Below are positions 1 through 11,309 of a stretch of 64,000 bases of DNA, in pieces (the first letter of the stretch is position 1; every line of letters begins with the position of its first letter). Source of the DNA: Streptomyces erythrochromogenes (GTDB taxonomy: Bacteria; Actinomycetota; Actinomycetes; Streptomycetales; Streptomycetaceae). A program made the position numbers and the translations under genes. Location of the stretch: positions 4,901,501-4,965,500 of the forward strand of contig NZ_CP108036.1 of the NCBI RefSeq assembly GCF_036170895.1. Direction: 5' to 3'. The notes under the pieces were generated by a model. It did not search any database. It saw nothing but the letters and a program-made list of their open reading frames with translations, and was not told the DNA's origin.

Positions 1-1
1 C

Positions 2-235
2 CTCAACTGGGCGGCCCTCGCCCAGTGCGAGTCCGGCGGCCGGCCCTCCGCCACCGACGCCTCGGGGACGTACGGCGGCCTGTACCAGTTCGACGTCCGC
101 ACCTGGCAGGGCCTCGGCGGGAGAGGCCGCCCCCAGGACGCCCCGGCCGCGGAACAGACCTACCGGGCGAAGAAGCTCTACGTGCAGCGGGGGGCGAGCC
201 CGTGGCCCCACTGCGGCCGCAGGCTCACGTCTTAG
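2..235 (+). CDS. C-terminal part of a resuscitation-promoting factor (RpfB-like), truncated by the window edge
   Basis: The frame is open from the first bases and ends at TAG. The 77 visible residues are a transglycosylase-like Rpf domain: a W-x5-CESGG motif whose Glu is the expected catalytic residue, then GTYGGLYQF, and a second Cys in the closing WPHCG. Rpf proteins cleave peptidoglycan outside the cell and promote outgrowth of spores or dormant cells. In actinobacteria an Rpf with DUF348 and G5 domains usually lies just before ksgA, as here, so the missing N-terminus probably carries these; that is inference. The domain sits at the very C-terminus with no LysM after it, unlike the two rpf genes near 54-56 kb. 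Confidence 0.85.
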   Translation, partial: LNWAALAQCESGGRPSATDASGTYGGLYQFDVRTWQGLGGRGRPQDAPAAEQTYRAKKLYVQRGASPWPHCGRRLTS

Positions 236-290
236 GCCGCGGGCCCACGTCGTCGTCGGGACCACTCGGCCGATCTGAGACGCTTTACCG

Positions 291-1202
291 GTGAGCACCG
301 CAGAGCAGCAGCCCGATAACCCCGCGCCCAGCACCCCCGACGCCCTCCTCGGCCCCGCCGACGTCAGGGAACTGGCCGCCGCCCTCGGCGTACGCCCGAC
401 GAAGCAGAAGGGGCAGAACTTCGTCATCGACGCCAACACGGTGCGCCGGATCGTGCGCACCGCCGAGGTCCGCCCGGACGACGTCGTCGTCGAGGTCGGC
501 CCCGGCCTGGGCTCGCTGACGCTCGCGCTGCTGGAGGCCGCGGACCGGGTCGTCGCCGTCGAGATCGACGACATCCTGGCGGCCGCCCTGCCCGCCACCA
601 TCGAGGCCCGCATGCCCGCGAAGAAGGACCGCTTCGCGCTGGTCCACTCCGACGCGATGCTGGTCACCGAGCTGCCCGGCCCGGCGCCGACCGCGCTGGT
701 GGCGAACCTGCCGTACAACGTGGCGGTGCCCGTCCTGCTGACCATGCTCGACCGCTTCCCGAGCATCGAGCGGACCCTCGTCATGGTCCAGGCCGAGGTC
801 GCCGACCGGCTCGCCGCCGAGCCCGGCAACAAGGTCTACGGGGTGCCCTCCGTCAAGGCCAACTGGTACGCGCACGTCAAGCGCGCCGGAGCCATCGGCC
901 GCAAGGTGTTCTGGCCCGCCCCCAACGTCGACTCCGGGCTCGTCTCCCTCGTGCGCCGCACCGAGCCGATCAAGACCACCGCCTCGAAGGAAGAGGTCTT
1001 CGCGGTCGTCGACGCCGCGTTCGCGCAGCGCCGCAAGACCCTGCGCGCCGCACTGGCCGGCTGGGCCGGCTCGGCGGCCCGCGCCGAGGCCGCGCTGGTC
1101 GCCGCAGGCGTCTCCCCGCAGGCCCGCGGAGAGTCCCTGACGGTGGAGGAGTTCGCCGCGATCGCCGAGCACAAGCCCGCCCCGGAGAGGCCCGCACTGT
1201 GA
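291..1202 (+). CDS. rsmA: 16S rRNA (adenine1518-N6/adenine1519-N6) dimethyltransferase
   Basis: RsmA/KsgA dimethylates two adjacent adenines in the 3' terminal helix of 16S rRNA with S-adenosylmethionine during late small-subunit assembly. The 303-residue protein shows the substrate-entry motif KQKGQNF (residues 38-44), the SAM-binding GPGLG (70-74), an acidic ribose-binding Glu at 91 and the catalytic NLPYN at 139-143. Length is normal for the actinobacterial family. The GTG start follows the rpf stop by 55 bases and has no strong Shine-Dalgarno. The last codon region overlaps the ispE start by 4 bases (GTGA), so the two are translationally coupled. Confidence 0.96.
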   Translation: MSTAEQQPDNPAPSTPDALLGPADVRELAAALGVRPTKQKGQNFVIDANTVRRIVRTAEVRPDDVVVEVGPGLGSLTLALLEAADRVVAVEIDDILAAALPATIEARMPAKKDRFALVHSDAMLVTELPGPAPTALVANLPYNVAVPVLLTMLDRFPSIERTLVMVQAEVADRLAAEPGNKVYGVPSVKANWYAHVKRAGAIGRKVFWPAPNVDSGLVSLVRRTEPIKTTASKEEVFAVVDAAFAQRRKTLRAALAGWAGSAARAEAALVAAGVSPQARGESLTVEEFAAIAEHKPAPERPAL

Positions 1203-2125
1203 GCACGCGCCCCGAGAGCACGCGCACCACGCCCGTCACCGTACGGGTCCCCGCGAAGGTCAACGTCCAGCTGGCGGTGGGCGCGGCCCGCCCCGACGGC
1301 TTCCACGGCCTGGCCAACGTCTTCCTCGCCGTCTCCCTCTTCGACGAGGTGACGGCGACCCCGGCCGACGCGCTGACGGTGACCTGCGAGGGCCCGGACG
1401 CCGACAAGGTCCCGCTGGACCGCACCAACCTCGCGGCGCGGGCGGCCGAGATCCTCGCCGCCCGGCGCGGCCTCGCCCCCCTGGTCCACCTGCACATCGC
1501 CAAGCGCATCCCGGTCGCGGGCGGCATGGCCGGCGGCAGCGCCGACGGCGCCGCGGCCCTGCTCGCCTGCGACACCCTGTGGGGCCTGGACACCCCGCGC
1601 GAGGAACTCCTCGACATCTGCGCGGAGCTCGGCAGCGACGTCCCCTTCAGCCTCGTCGGCGGCGCCGCGCTCGGCACCGGCCGCGGCGAGGTCCTCACCC
1701 CGGTGACCGCCGGCACCTTCCACTGGGTGTTCGCGGTGGCCGACGGCGGCCTGTCCACCCCGGCCGTCTTCCGCGAGTTCGACCGCCTCACCGCCGACGT
1801 GGTGGTCCCGGAGCCGCAGGCCTCCCCGGCCCTCCTCGCCGCCCTCGCCTCCGGCGACCCGGACGCCCTGGCCGCCACCCTGGCCAACGACCTCCAGCCG
1901 GCCGCCCTCTCGCTGCGGCCGTCCCTGCAGGCGACGCTGGACGCGGGCCTCGGCGCCGGCGCCCTCGCCGCCCTGGTCTCCGGCTCGGGCCCCACCACGG
2001 CCTTCCTCGCCGCGGACGAGGAAGCCGCCGCCAAGGTCGCCGCCGCCCTCAACGCCTCGGGCACCTGCCGCGCCACCCACACGGCCTCGTCCCCCGCCCC
2101 GGGCGCCACGGTCCTGCCGTCCTGA
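1199..2125 (+). CDS. ispE: 4-diphosphocytidyl-2-C-methyl-D-erythritol kinase
   Basis: IspE is the GHMP-family kinase that uses ATP to phosphorylate the 2-hydroxyl of CDP-methylerythritol in the non-mevalonate (MEP) isoprenoid pathway. The 308-residue protein has the N-terminal PAKVN substrate motif (residues 18-22), the glycine-rich ATP loop [10 protein letters not shown] (108-117) and the downstream GSDVPF segment (145-150). The start is the GTG inside the GTGA overlap with rsmA. Linkage of rsmA and ispE is common in actinobacteria. About 100 bases without an obvious hairpin separate it from the next gene. Confidence 0.95.
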   Translation: MSTRPESTRTTPVTVRVPAKVNVQLAVGAARPDGFHGLANVFLAVSLFDEVTATPADALTVTCEGPDADKVPLDRTNLAARAAEILAARRGLAPLVHLHIAKRIPVAGGMAGGSADGAAALLACDTLWGLDTPREELLDICAELGSDVPFSLVGGAALGTGRGEVLTPVTAGTFHWVFAVADGGLSTPAVFREFDRLTADVVVPEPQASPALLAALASGDPDALAATLANDLQPAALSLRPSLQATLDAGLGAGALAALVSGSGPTTAFLAADEEAAAKVAAALNASGTCRATHTASSPAPGATVLPS

Positions 2126-2224
2126 GCCCGCGGAGCCCCGGATCCCCCATGCTGGCCTACTCAGGCCGGAACCTGAGTATCCGCACCCTGTCGGCGGGGC
2201 CGGGGCGGCGGACATCGTGGAGCC

Positions 2225-3556
2225 ATGACAGTCAGCGCACGCGACATGGCCGCCGCCACCCCCGCCGGCCGCGACCGGTACGTCGACCTGCTGCGCGTCG
2301 CCTCGCTCGGCACCGTCATCGCCGGGCACTGGCTGATGGCCGCGGTCAGCAGCGACGGCATAGGGAACCTGCTCGCCCTCGTGCCCGCCCTCCAGGTCCT
2401 CACCTGGGGGCTGCAGATCATGCCCGTCTTCTTCTTCGTCGGAGGCTTCTCGCACGCCCTCTCCTACCGCTCCCTGGCCCGCCGCACCGAAGGCTCCGTC
2501 TACGCCGCCTTCCTGCGGGCCCGGTTGCGCCGACTGCTGCGCCCCACCCTCGCCTTCGTCCTGGTGTGGGCAGCCGTCGCGTTCGCCGTGCAGCTCGCCG
2601 GCCGCGGTGACGGCCCGCTGACCGGCGCCGCCCTGCGGCTGGTCACCCAGCCTCTGTGGTTCATCGGGATCTACCTGGCCATGGTCGCCTTCACCCCGCC
2701 GCTGCTGAAGCTCCACGAACGCCACGGCTGGGCGGCCTTCGCCGCGCTCGCCGGCGCCGCCGCACTGGTCGACGTACTGCGCTTCGCGCTCGGCGTCCCC
2801 TACGTGGAGTTCCTGAACTTCGCCCTCGTATGGCTCGCCGTCCACCAGCTCGGCTTCCTGCGCGCCGACGGGCGCATCCGCCGGCCCGCCGTCCTCGCCG
2901 CCACCGGCCTCGCCGGGGCCGCGCTGCTGGTCGCCTGCGGCCCGTACCCGCTGTCCATGGTCGGGATGCCCGGCGAGAAGGTCTCCAACATGGCCCCGCC
3001 CACCCTGGCCCTGCTCTGCCACGGCCTGTGGCTCGTCGGCGCCGTGCAGCTCGCCGCCCGGCCCGTCGGCGCGTGGCTGGAGCGCCCCCGCGTGTGGCGT
3101 GCGGTCGTCACCGCCAACGGGGTCGCCATGACCGCCTTCCTCTGGCACCTCACCGCCATGCTCGCCGTGTACGGGGCCCAGCTCGCCCTCGGCATGGACC
3201 TGCCGGCACCCGCCACCGCCGCCTGGTGGGCGCAGGTCCCCGTACGGATCCTCGCCGCGGCCGCGCTGACCGGCGTGTTCGTCGCCCTCCTGCGCCGCTT
3301 CGAGGCCCCCGCGCCCGCCCGCCCGGCCGACCCCGCGGGAACGACCGCCGGCCCCGTCGCCGCCCTCGGGATCACCCTGTGCCTCCTGGGCGTCCTCGGC
3401 CTGTCCATGACCGGGCTCGGCGGCCTCCTCGACGGCCACAGCGCCACGCTCATCGCCGTCCCGGTCACCGCACCCGCCGCGATCGCCATGGCACTGGGAG
3501 GCGCCTGGCTGGTGGAACGGTCAGCCCCGGCCCGGAGGGTTAGGCTGAGGGGCTGA
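2225..3556 (+). CDS. Acyltransferase family 3 integral membrane protein
   Basis: A 443-residue protein with about ten hydrophobic segments. The first helix carries the acyltransferase-3 signature of an Arg-rich start (DLLRVASLG) followed by a histidine in AGHW, and a second motif MPVFFFVGGFSHA follows. Family members transfer acyl groups such as acetyl or succinyl to sugars or other extracytoplasmic acceptors; the acceptor here cannot be read from sequence. The ATG is preceded by GTGGAG. The end of the gene carries TTAGGCT, which could serve as the -10 box of the following ABC-F gene. Confidence 0.82.
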   Translation: MTVSARDMAAATPAGRDRYVDLLRVASLGTVIAGHWLMAAVSSDGIGNLLALVPALQVLTWGLQIMPVFFFVGGFSHALSYRSLARRTEGSVYAAFLRARLRRLLRPTLAFVLVWAAVAFAVQLAGRGDGPLTGAALRLVTQPLWFIGIYLAMVAFTPPLLKLHERHGWAAFAALAGAAALVDVLRFALGVPYVEFLNFALVWLAVHQLGFLRADGRIRRPAVLAATGLAGAALLVACGPYPLSMVGMPGEKVSNMAPPTLALLCHGLWLVGAVQLAARPVGAWLERPRVWRAVVTANGVAMTAFLWHLTAMLAVYGAQLALGMDLPAPATAAWWAQVPVRILAAAALTGVFVALLRRFEAPAPARPADPAGTTAGPVAALGITLCLLGVLGLSMTGLGGLLDGHSATLIAVPVTAPAAIAMALGGAWLVERSAPARRVRLRG

Positions 3557-3584
3557 TCCACACCCTTTCCCTGGAGCGCGTCTG

Positions 3585-5387
<1,803 letters not shown>

Positions 5388-5541
5388 ATTCCGTCGGTCC
5401 TCGGGGCCAACTGGCCGGATAACGGCGGCATCACGGGCCGGTCCTCCCTTGGGAACAGGGGGCGGACCGGTCCGTTGTATGCGCGGTGTCAGTGATAGAA
5501 AGGTCATTCTCCCCGCCCCCCCCGAAGTCGAAAGTGCGCTG

Positions 5542-7173
5542 ATGACCGAGCCGCCCCAGCCGCCGAACCAGCCGCCGACACCTTCCGGTTACGGACACCT
5601 CCCCGGGCCCCCGCAGCAGTCCTACGGGTATCCGCAGCAGGGCGCGAACCCGTACGCGGGGGCGCCCGCGTACCCCCAGCAGCCCGGCCACGCGCCGCAG
5701 CCGCCCACCGTCCCGGCGTACCCGGCGCACGGCCTGCAGCCGCCCGCGCCCGGCGCACCCGGAATGCCGCCGAAGAAGAAGACGGCCCTGCTCATCGCCG
5801 GCGCGGTCGCCGCCGCCCTCGTGCTCGGCGGCGCCGGCTACCTGGCCTTCGGCTCCGGCGGTGAGGACCCGAAGGAGCCCGTCGCCCAGGAGTCCGGCGA
5901 CGCGAAGCCCTCCGGCTCCCCGTCCGTGGACAAGGGCGACGGCAGCGGCCCCGGCGGCAACCAGCAGACCGACCTCAACGCCGGCCGCAAGCAGGGCGAG
6001 GACAAGGTCCTCTGGCTCAAGACCACCAAGATCGACGGCCCGGGCGCCGGAGTGGCCACCCGTGGCCAGTGGGTCGTGGGCGACACCGTCGCCAAGACCG
6101 TCGGCAAGACGATCAAGGGCTACGCGGTCGCCGACGGCAAGGAGAAGTGGACGATCACCTTGCCTGCCGACATCTGCGGCATGACCAAGCGGACCACCGA
6201 CGACGGCAAGACCGTCGTCATGTACGCGGACGGCCCTTCGGAGACCGCCAACTGCAACCAGATCAAGCTGATCGACCTCAAGGCGGGCAAGGAGGGCTGG
6301 ACGAAGGAGGTGGCCAAGGAGAGCGCCTTCGACGTGTTCCTCGACCCCAGCCTGGCCCTGATCGGGGACACCGTCACCGTCAACCGGCTCACCCGCGCCA
6401 CCGCCTTCAGGATCAGCGACGGCGAGAAGCTCTTCGCCAGCCCCGCCGAGGGCTGTGTGCCCGGCGCCTACGCCGCAGGCAACGGCAAGATGATCGGCGT
6501 CGCCACCTGCTTCGACAAGGACAGCACCGTCGAGGTCCAGGACGCCGACCCGGTCACCGGCAAGAAGACGTGGACCTACCGGCTTCCCAAGGGCTGGAAG
6601 GTCGCCCGGGTCTACGGCCTCGACCCGATCGTCCTCCACCTCACGAACACCTCCACCAAGGAGAGCTCCATCGTGGTCCTCGGACCCGACGGCAAGCAGC
6701 GCACCACGCTCTCCGGCGAGGGCAACTTCTCGGCCGAGTGCAGCGAGAGCCACGACGACTCCCTCCAGGGCTGCGCCACCGCCGTCGTCGACGCGGGCGC
6801 CCTCTACCTGCCCACCAAGGTGGACCTCGGCAAGGCCAACGAGATCGTCGCCTTCGACCTGAACACCGGCAAGGCCAAGTGGCGCGTGCCGGCGGGCGAG
6901 GGCCGCACCCTGGAGCCGCTCAAGGCCGCGAACGGGCAGCTCATCGCCTACCGCAAGGCCGAACCCAACCAGGGCGGCGAGGTCGTCTCGATCCCCGCCG
7001 ACGGCAGCACCCCGACCGCACTCCTGCGCCACCCGTCGGGCCCCTCCGCGCCGATCGAGAGCTCCTTCTACTCCCCGGAGGTCGACTACTCCGACGGGCG
7101 CTTCTTCATCTCCACGACCCGCCTGCTCGCCCAGGACAAGGACGAGAAGCTCCTGATGGTCTTCGGCAAGTGA
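5542..7173 (+). CDS. Membrane-anchored PQQ-like beta-propeller protein (first of a tandem pair)
   Basis: The 543-residue protein begins with about 75 residues rich in Pro, Gln, Gly and Tyr, followed by KKK and one hydrophobic helix (about 78-100), then a Ser/Gly linker and a long extracytoplasmic domain with repeated D-x-x-TGK-x-x-W elements typical of PQQ-like (WD-type) propellers. Paired cysteines lie in the blades. No enzymatic residues are evident, so it is probably a binding or scaffold protein on the outer face of the membrane. The start is the ATG of MTEPP; the frame is open 31 codons upstream, but that part does not look coding. It is 43 bases before a clear paralogue. Confidence 0.78.
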   Translation: MTEPPQPPNQPPTPSGYGHLPGPPQQSYGYPQQGANPYAGAPAYPQQPGHAPQPPTVPAYPAHGLQPPAPGAPGMPPKKKTALLIAGAVAAALVLGGAGYLAFGSGGEDPKEPVAQESGDAKPSGSPSVDKGDGSGPGGNQQTDLNAGRKQGEDKVLWLKTTKIDGPGAGVATRGQWVVGDTVAKTVGKTIKGYAVADGKEKWTITLPADICGMTKRTTDDGKTVVMYADGPSETANCNQIKLIDLKAGKEGWTKEVAKESAFDVFLDPSLALIGDTVTVNRLTRATAFRISDGEKLFASPAEGCVPGAYAAGNGKMIGVATCFDKDSTVEVQDADPVTGKKTWTYRLPKGWKVARVYGLDPIVLHLTNTSTKESSIVVLGPDGKQRTTLSGEGNFSAECSESHDDSLQGCATAVVDAGALYLPTKVDLGKANEIVAFDLNTGKAKWRVPAGEGRTLEPLKAANGQLIAYRKAEPNQGGEVVSIPADGSTPTALLRHPSGPSAPIESSFYSPEVDYSDGRFFISTTRLLAQDKDEKLLMVFGK

Positions 7174-7216
7174 ACACCCGCCCAACGAGCCGTCCACCGA
7201 GAGGCAACAGCAACCG

Positions 7217-8926
7217 ATGAGTACCCCGCCGCCCCCCAGCCAGCCGCCGTCCGGCGGCTTCGGAGCGCCGCAGGATCCCCCGCCGGGCGGGTTCGGAGCG
7301 CCCACGCCGCCCGCCGGACCGCCCTCGCCGCCGCCCGGACCGCCCGCCGCAGCCCCGCAGCCGCCGGCCGGGCAACCCGCGTACGGCTACCCGCAGCCCG
7401 ACCCCGGCTACGGCTACCCGCAGCAGCCCGCCGGGCCCGCCCAGTACGGCGCGCCCCTGCCCCCCGCCCAGCCCCCGGCCGGCGGTGGCGGCGGGGACAA
7501 GCGCACCCAGCTGATGATCGTCGGCGCGGCCCTCCTGGCCATCGTCCTCATCGTCGGCGGCGGCCTCTGGTACGCCTCCGGCGACGGCGACGGCGGGACC
7601 ACCGCGCAGAGCGACCCCAGCGCCTCCCCGGGCGGCGACAAGAACCAGGCCTCCGCGCCCGGCACCGAGAAGGTCCCCGGCAACCCCAAGTCGAAGACCC
7701 TCTACAACCAGCCGGCCCCCGCCGTCACCGACATCGTGTCCGTCAACGGCTCCTGGCTGACCGACACCACCTACGTCAAGTCAGACGTGTCGAAGGTCGT
7801 CGGCTACAACCTCGTCGACGGCGGCAAGAAGTGGGAGGTCCCGCTCACGGGCGAGATCTGCGGCGCCACGCACCACGTCAGCGAGAACAAGACCGCAGTC
7901 CTCTTCCGGCCCGCCCAGCCCACGGCCGAGAACAAGTACCCGCCGTGCACCGAGGTCGGCGTCATCGACCTGGAGGCCGGCAAGCTCGCCTGGTCCGGCA
8001 GCGTCAAGAGCGCCAACGGCGGGGACAAGCCCGTCCACTTCTCCGAGGTCACCCTCAGCGGCATGACCGTCGCCGCGGCCGGCGTCTCCGGCGGCGGCGC
8101 CGCCTGGAACCTCGCCGACGGCAAGAACCTCTGGCAGCCCAAGGTCGACGGCGAGAGCTGCCGCGACACCGGCTACGCCGGAGGCGAGGCCCTCGGCGTC
8201 ATCCGCAAGTGCGGCCAGCACCCCAACTACACCCTGAACGCGCAGATCCTCGACCCCGCCACGGGCGCGCCCATCGCCTCGTACAAGCTCTCCCAGGGCA
8301 TCGAGTACGCGCACATCGTCTCCACCAAGCCCTTCGTGGTGGCGGCCGACGTCGGCGACAACGCCAAGGGCGGCAAGGGCGTCAGCGACCTGTTCGTCGT
8401 CGACCCCAAGGGCGAGCTGAAGGCGCGCATCCCGCTCGCCGCCGGCACCTTCGCCGCCAAGTGCGCCTCCACCGACGTCGAGAAGTGCGCGAACATGGTC
8501 GTCGGCAACGGCAAGATCTACGTGCCCTCCGCCGAGCACCAGGGCCAGTCCCCGACCGGCCGCACCAACGAGCTGCTCTCCTTCGACCTGGAGACCGGCA
8601 AGCAGACCACCGACCGCGCCGACGCGGGCGAGCGGTACACCATGTACCCGCTGCGCATGGACGGGTCGAACATCATCGCCTACAAGGTCCCCCCGTACGA
8701 CAAGGGCGGCCAGATCGTCAGCATCGACGGCAAGACGATGAAGGAGACCCTCCTCATGGAGAACCCCGCCGACAAGGACATCCGGCGCGCCGAGACCTCC
8801 TTCTCGCCCGAGTTCTCCTCCGAGCTGCGCTACCGGGGCGGCAAGCTCTTCATGTCCAAGCAGAACGTCAGCAAGCCGTACTCGACCGACCCGGAATACC
8901 TGTTCGTCTCGTTCACCGCGAGCTGA
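7217..8926 (+). CDS. Membrane-anchored PQQ-like beta-propeller protein (second of a tandem pair)
   Basis: This 569-residue protein has the same plan as its upstream neighbour: a Pro/Gly/Gln/Tyr-rich cytoplasmic tail of about 90 residues, a KRTQ stop followed by a helix (about residues 96-116), a Ser/Gly/Asp linker, and a propeller with D-x-x-x-GK-x-x-W repeats and matching cysteines (for example GEICGATHH, comparable with DICGMTK in the first). The pair probably arose by tandem duplication and is probably cotranscribed, since only 43 bases separate the genes and the next terminator is after this one. Function is unknown; the Pro-rich tail resembles those of other Streptomyces membrane proteins of unknown role. 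Confidence 0.78.
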   Translation: MSTPPPPSQPPSGGFGAPQDPPPGGFGAPTPPAGPPSPPPGPPAAAPQPPAGQPAYGYPQPDPGYGYPQQPAGPAQYGAPLPPAQPPAGGGGGDKRTQLMIVGAALLAIVLIVGGGLWYASGDGDGGTTAQSDPSASPGGDKNQASAPGTEKVPGNPKSKTLYNQPAPAVTDIVSVNGSWLTDTTYVKSDVSKVVGYNLVDGGKKWEVPLTGEICGATHHVSENKTAVLFRPAQPTAENKYPPCTEVGVIDLEAGKLAWSGSVKSANGGDKPVHFSEVTLSGMTVAAAGVSGGGAAWNLADGKNLWQPKVDGESCRDTGYAGGEALGVIRKCGQHPNYTLNAQILDPATGAPIASYKLSQGIEYAHIVSTKPFVVAADVGDNAKGGKGVSDLFVVDPKGELKARIPLAAGTFAAKCASTDVEKCANMVVGNGKIYVPSAEHQGQSPTGRTNELLSFDLETGKQTTDRADAGERYTMYPLRMDGSNIIAYKVPPYDKGGQIVSIDGKTMKETLLMENPADKDIRRAETSFSPEFSSELRYRGGKLFMSKQNVSKPYSTDPEYLFVSFTAS

Positions 8927-8943
8927 CCCGTACAGCACCGCCC

Positions 8944-8979
8944 GAAGCCCCCGAACGGTACGCACCGATCGGGGGCTTC
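8944..8979 (+). terminator. Hairpin terminator after the propeller pair
   Basis: Perfect 11-bp stem GAAGCCCCCGA / TCGGGGGCTTC with a 14-base loop, 17 bases after the second propeller stop. There is no T tract, as usual in Streptomyces. Confidence 0.8.
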
Positions 8980-9054
8980 TGCGCGGTATCCCCCTCGCAC
9001 CGTCGAACAAGCGTGTAGCTTGCCGGGTCAGAAGGGTGGGGGGTGGGTTCCTCA

Positions 9055-9747
9055 ATGGGCGTACGCGTCGTGGTGGTCGACGACCACCGGCTGCTGGCCG
9101 AGGCACTGGCCTCTGCCCTGAAACTGCGCGGCCACCGGGTACTGGCGGCCGCGGCCCCGGCGGCCGGAGCCGCCGAGCTCGTCATCAGCCGCGCCCCGGA
9201 GGTCTGCCTCCTGGGCACCGCCACCCCCGCCGAGCCCGGGGTCTTCGAGCCCGTCGCCCGCATCAAGCGGGAGCGCCCCCAGATCGCCGTGGTCGTCCTC
9301 GGCCCGGTGCCCAGCCCGCGCGGTATCGCCGCCGCCTTCGCCGCCGGCGCCTGCGGATACGTACGCCAGGACGAGCGCATCGAGGGCGTGGAGCGGGCGC
9401 TGGCCAAGGCGAGGGCGGGAGAGGCGGCGATCGCCCCGCAACTGCTCCAGGGGGCCTTCGCGGAGCTCCTGAACCCCGCGGTCCAGCCCGACGACGAAGC
9501 CGGCCGGCTGCTGCGGCTGCTCACCCCGCGCGAGGTGGAGGTGCTGGTGCGGGTCGCCGAGGGCGAGGACACCCGGCTGATCGCCGCCGGCATGGCGATC
9601 GCCCCCAGCACCGCCCGTACGCACGTACAGCGGGTCCTGATGAAGCTGGGCGTCGGATCGCGGCTGGAGGCGGCCGCGCTGGCCGCCCGTACCGGCCTGC
9701 TCGACCGGGCCCTGCCCGCGCCGTCGTCCACCGCGACGCAGGGCTGA
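9055..9747 (+). CDS. Orphan LuxR-type response regulator lacking the phospho-acceptor aspartate
   Basis: A 230-residue protein with an N-terminal receiver-like domain and a C-terminal LuxR helix-turn-helix (LTPREVEVLVRV, about 156-167, through the recognition helix near STARTHVQRVLMKL). The acidic pair near the N-terminus is present (VVVDDHR, 6-12). However, the position that normally holds the phosphorylated Asp reads LLG (Gly54), and the conserved Lys of the receiver is Arg104. The regulator is therefore probably not controlled by classical phosphorylation. No kinase gene adjoins it. ATG 9055 was chosen for its canonical N-terminus and GGGTGGG 7 bases upstream; an in-frame GTG at 9043 is possible. 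Confidence 0.85.
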   Translation: MGVRVVVVDDHRLLAEALASALKLRGHRVLAAAAPAAGAAELVISRAPEVCLLGTATPAEPGVFEPVARIKRERPQIAVVVLGPVPSPRGIAAAFAAGACGYVRQDERIEGVERALAKARAGEAAIAPQLLQGAFAELLNPAVQPDDEAGRLLRLLTPREVEVLVRVAEGEDTRLIAAGMAIAPSTARTHVQRVLMKLGVGSRLEAAALAARTGLLDRALPAPSSTATQG

Positions 9748-9762
9748 CCGGCCGGCGGCCGG

Positions 9763-9781
9763 GGGCCGCCGATTTCCCCCG
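9763..9781 (+). terminator. Possible terminator after the response regulator
   Basis: CGGCGGCC / GGCCGCCG 8-bp stem with a GGG loop, 15 bases after the stop codon and followed by ATTTCCCC. Short, but well placed. Confidence 0.45.
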
Positions 9782-9860
9782 CGGGCGCCGCATCGGGTAA
9801 GCCAGTGCCCAAGCACGCGCACCCACACGCGCGTGGTCCCCCGCGAGAGGCAGTAGTCGA

Positions 9861-10820
9861 GTGAGCAAGTACCTGGTAACCGGTGGCGCCGGATATGTCG
9901 GCAGCGTGGTCGCGGCCCACCTCCTGGAGGCCGGCCACGAGGTCACCGTCCTCGACGACCTCAGCACGGGCTTCCGCGTGGGCGTCCCCGCCGGCGCCAC
10001 CTTCGTCGAGGGCCGGATCCAGGACGCCGCCCGCCACATCGACCCCTCCTACGACGCGGTGCTCCACTTCGCGGCCTCCTCGCAGGTCGGCGAGTCCGTC
10101 GTGAACCCGGGCAAGTACTGGGAGAACAACGTCGGCGGCACCCTCGCCCTGCTGGCCGCGATGCGCGAGGCCGGCGTGCGCCGCCTCGTCTTCTCCTCCA
10201 CCGCCGCCACCTACGGCGAGCCGACCGAGGGCCTGCTCACCGAGGCCTCGGTGACCGCGCCGACCAACCCGTACGGCGCCTCCAAGCTCGCCGTCGACCA
10301 CATGATCGCGGGCGAGTGCGTGGCGCACGGTCTGGCCGCGGTGTCCCTGCGCTACTTCAACGTGGCCGGTGCCTACGGCGAGTTCGGCGAGCGGCACAGC
10401 CCCGAGACGCACCTGATCCCGCTGGTCCTCCAGGTCGCGCTCGGCGAGCGCGAGTCGATCTCGGTGTTCGGCGAGGACTACCCGACCCCGGACGGCACCT
10501 GCGTACGCGACTACATCCACGTGGCCGACCTCGCGGAGGCCCACCTGGCCGCCCTGCGCGCCGCCACCGCCGGGGAGCACCTGATCTGCAACCTGGGCAA
10601 CGGCAGCGGGTTCTCGGTCCGCGAGGTCATCGAGACCGTCCGCAAGGTCACCGGCCGCGAGATCCCCGAGGTGGTCGCCCCGCGCCGGGCCGGCGACCCG
10701 GCCATGCTCGTCGCCTCCGCCCGCACGGCCCACGAGCGCCTCGGCTGGACCCCGAACCGCCCGGACCTGACCGGCATCATCCAGGACGCGTGGAACTTCG
10801 CCCGCAACCACACCTCCTGA
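9861..10820 (+). CDS. galE: UDP-glucose 4-epimerase
   Basis: GalE interconverts UDP-glucose and UDP-galactose through a bound NAD, supplying the Leloir pathway and galactose for cell-surface glycans. The 319-residue extended short-chain dehydrogenase has the Rossmann motif GGAGYVG (8-14), catalytic SST (112-114) and the Y-x3-K pair Tyr138/Lys142 in NPYGASK. The C-terminal part has the sugar-nucleotide binding RYFNVAGA and TCVRDYIHV segments seen in GalE. GTG start with GAGAGG upstream. It stands alone, between two response regulator genes, so it may be the constitutive galE described for Streptomyces rather than one inside a gal operon; that is inference. Confidence 0.92.
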   Translation: MSKYLVTGGAGYVGSVVAAHLLEAGHEVTVLDDLSTGFRVGVPAGATFVEGRIQDAARHIDPSYDAVLHFAASSQVGESVVNPGKYWENNVGGTLALLAAMREAGVRRLVFSSTAATYGEPTEGLLTEASVTAPTNPYGASKLAVDHMIAGECVAHGLAAVSLRYFNVAGAYGEFGERHSPETHLIPLVLQVALGERESISVFGEDYPTPDGTCVRDYIHVADLAEAHLAALRAATAGEHLICNLGNGSGFSVREVIETVRKVTGREIPEVVAPRRAGDPAMLVASARTAHERLGWTPNRPDLTGIIQDAWNFARNHTS

Positions 10821-11309
10821 TTTTCGAGGCCCGGTTTCGCCAGCGCAGCGGTGCCGTCGGGCCCGGGCGCCCCGCAGCAGGGTGCGCCCGGCGGGGGCGT
10901 GTTGGTCGGGGCCGCGCGCCGCGGCCGGGCGCTGCGCGCGGGCGCCCGGCGTGCACACGCCGGGTGAAATGCCCCCCGTGCAACTGCCGATGGCACGCGC
11001 CCGCGCGTAAGACGTCCCACAGCCCTCCGATTCAGGCGATTTCAAGCCACGGCCGAGCCCCTTCGGAACGCACACTCCTGAAATCCGCGGGGAAAACTTC
11101 TGCTATTCGGCCAACCGCGAGCCGCCCCCGGCCCTACGCTGATGCGTGACACCGGTGGGGGCCGGTGTTGATTCAGGGGTCGAGACAAGTCGGGTACGGC
11201 GTCCGGTCCGGGGTAGTGCAGATATGTCTCGGCGGCGGCCGGGGGCTGCGGATCACCCGGTCCTGGCGCCGTACCCGCCGTCGTCCGTTCCCCTACCCTT
11301 GGGGGTTTT
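10821..11309. other. 489-base intergenic region between galE and the second response regulator
   Basis: No convincing ORF. It holds a likely galE terminator (10864-10890) and the palindrome CCCGGCGTG-CA-CACGCCGGG at 10945-10964. The stretch from about 11000 to 11110 is noticeably AT-richer than its surroundings (ATTCAGGCGATTTCAAG, GGGGAAAACTTCTGCTATT), which suggests a promoter region or a small RNA, but I see no clear -10/-35 pair. Confidence 0.4.
10864..10890 (+). terminator. Likely galE terminator
   Basis: CGGGCGCCCC / GGTGCGCCCG, a 10-bp stem with one mismatch and a 7-base loop, about 45 bases after the galE stop. Confidence 0.5.

Noticed and set aside
836..3439. An 867-codon open frame on the minus strand opposite rsmA, ispE and the acyltransferase gene
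   Set aside because: It is a mirror of GC-rich codon bias: Gly/Arg/Glu-rich, no domain, and it lies over three well-supported genes.
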